Source: Planctomycetota bacterium
GTDB lineage: Bacteria; Planctomycetota; Phycisphaerae; Sedimentisphaerales; Anaerobacaceae
Reading direction: 5' to 3'
Assembly: GCA_020344865.1 (NCBI GenBank)
Contig: CP070830.1
Location: 1,172,481 to 1,177,738, forward strand
Length of the DNA: 5,258 bases
The position numbers were made by a program, and so were the translations under genes. The notes under the pieces are model-generated. The model saw only the letters and a list, made by a program, of their open reading frames with translations. It was not told the DNA's origin and did not search any database. Shown here in pieces: positions 4,928-5,258 of this stretch (its first letter is position 1; each line of letters starts with the position of its first letter).

Positions 4928-5258
4928 CTATTGTTCGCCGAGGTAAATAGGACTGGCTTTGGGTATGATTCGAGGGTTGATGTTGAGAAGCTTTAAAGGA
5001 TTGTAGAAGGTCATATCGATTATTTCATCGGAGGTGGCGAGCTGCAAGGAGGCAAGGTGGCTTGCGCATTGCGGCAGGGTCGCAGAGGAGCCGACAAGAT
5101 GATTTCCTTTTGGGTTATAGAGTCGGCCGGAGAGGTCAAGGACGACTTTCTGGCCGAGTGTTTCGTAGGTTCCGGGGGACAGGCCGGCAATTGGCGAGGC
5201 GTCTGATACGAGGATGCAGCGGGCGGGGGTTTTTGTGCGGATTATCGATTTTATGACG
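4928..5258 (-). CDS. nagA: N-acetylglucosamine-6-phosphate deacetylase-like amidohydrolase, C-terminal part
   Basis: The minus-strand frame is open from the right edge to TAG at 4928-4930, giving the last 109 residues; the start lies beyond the window. Near the edge is CILVSDASPIAGLSPGTYE, the NagA signature strand; its Asp (codon 5201-5203) matches the catalytic Asp of the amidohydrolase metal site. It is followed by LVGSSATLPQCASHLASL, matching the usual GSxxTMxxAVxxL helix, then SDEIIDMTFYNPLKLLNI, matching the family's xNPAxLLGL segment. NagA removes acetate from GlcNAc-6-phosphate in the cytoplasm, feeding chitin or peptidoglycan amino sugar into glycolysis through NagB. The usual ending, GxIxxGxDADLVxxD, is weak or missing: the protein ends RIIPKASPIYLGEQ, somewhat short. 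Family call is good; exact substrate is less certain because most metal-binding residues lie outside. The overlapping plus-strand frame at 5062-5256 is not a gene. Confidence 0.8.
   Translation of the reverse strand, partial: VIKSIIRTKTPARCILVSDASPIAGLSPGTYETLGQKVVLDLSGRLYNPKGNHLVGSSATLPQCASHLASLQLATSDEIIDMTFYNPLKLLNINPRIIPKASPIYLGEQ

Noticed and set aside
5062..5256. Plus-strand open frame at the right edge
   Set aside because: The minus strand over the same bases encodes the conserved NagA C-terminus; the plus frame is Arg/Gly-rich shadow.

Overview
The window reads as a piece of a Planctomycetota genome, most likely class Phycisphaerae (Sedimentisphaerales-like). This is inferred from gene content, not from a marker gene. 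The main clue is a secreted multi-GLUG protein ending in a planctomycete-style dockerin-like tail (CPDGV...VDY...W...DGLDLKVFVGNWLEG). It sits near an exported BD-FAE-type esterase and an N-acetylglucosamine-6-phosphate deacetylase (NagA-like) gene, which suits a carbohydrate-degrading lifestyle.

Layout, left to right. Bases 1-2006 (+) hold the C-terminal two thirds or so of a large GLUG-repeat surface or secreted protein. It consists of two long homologous modules followed by the dockerin-like tail. The reading frame is broken by one in-frame TAA at 1230-1232 inside a low-complexity patch, and the same frame resumes right after it. Bases 2116-3021 (-) encode an exported alpha/beta hydrolase with an intact Ser-Asp-His triad, convergent with the GLUG gene. 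The gap between them carries a short AT-rich heptamer repeat. Bases 3022-3266 are a divergent intergenic region with a good sigma70-type promoter for the hydrolase. Bases 3267-3749 (+) encode a small, very basic exported protein closed by a textbook terminator with a 24-base perfect palindrome. Bases 3815-4142 hold no established gene, but include a purine-rich stretch with two Shine-Dalgarno cores and a possible 25- or 46-residue small ORF. Bases 4143-4886 (+) encode an isochorismatase/nicotinamidase-fold protein whose catalytic cysteine position is alanine. Bases 4928-5257 (-) are the C-terminal end of a NagA-like amidohydrolase entering from the right edge.

The genes do not form an operon: orientations alternate and most junctions are convergent or divergent. 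The esterase, the GLUG/dockerin-like protein and NagA could all belong to polysaccharide or amino-sugar use, but that link is inference from family membership. No RNA gene, insertion sequence, CRISPR array or phage gene was recognised. The points most worth checking are the interrupted GLUG gene, the cysteine-less hydrolase with its CDCxxC tail, and the small ORF behind the double Shine-Dalgarno sequence.
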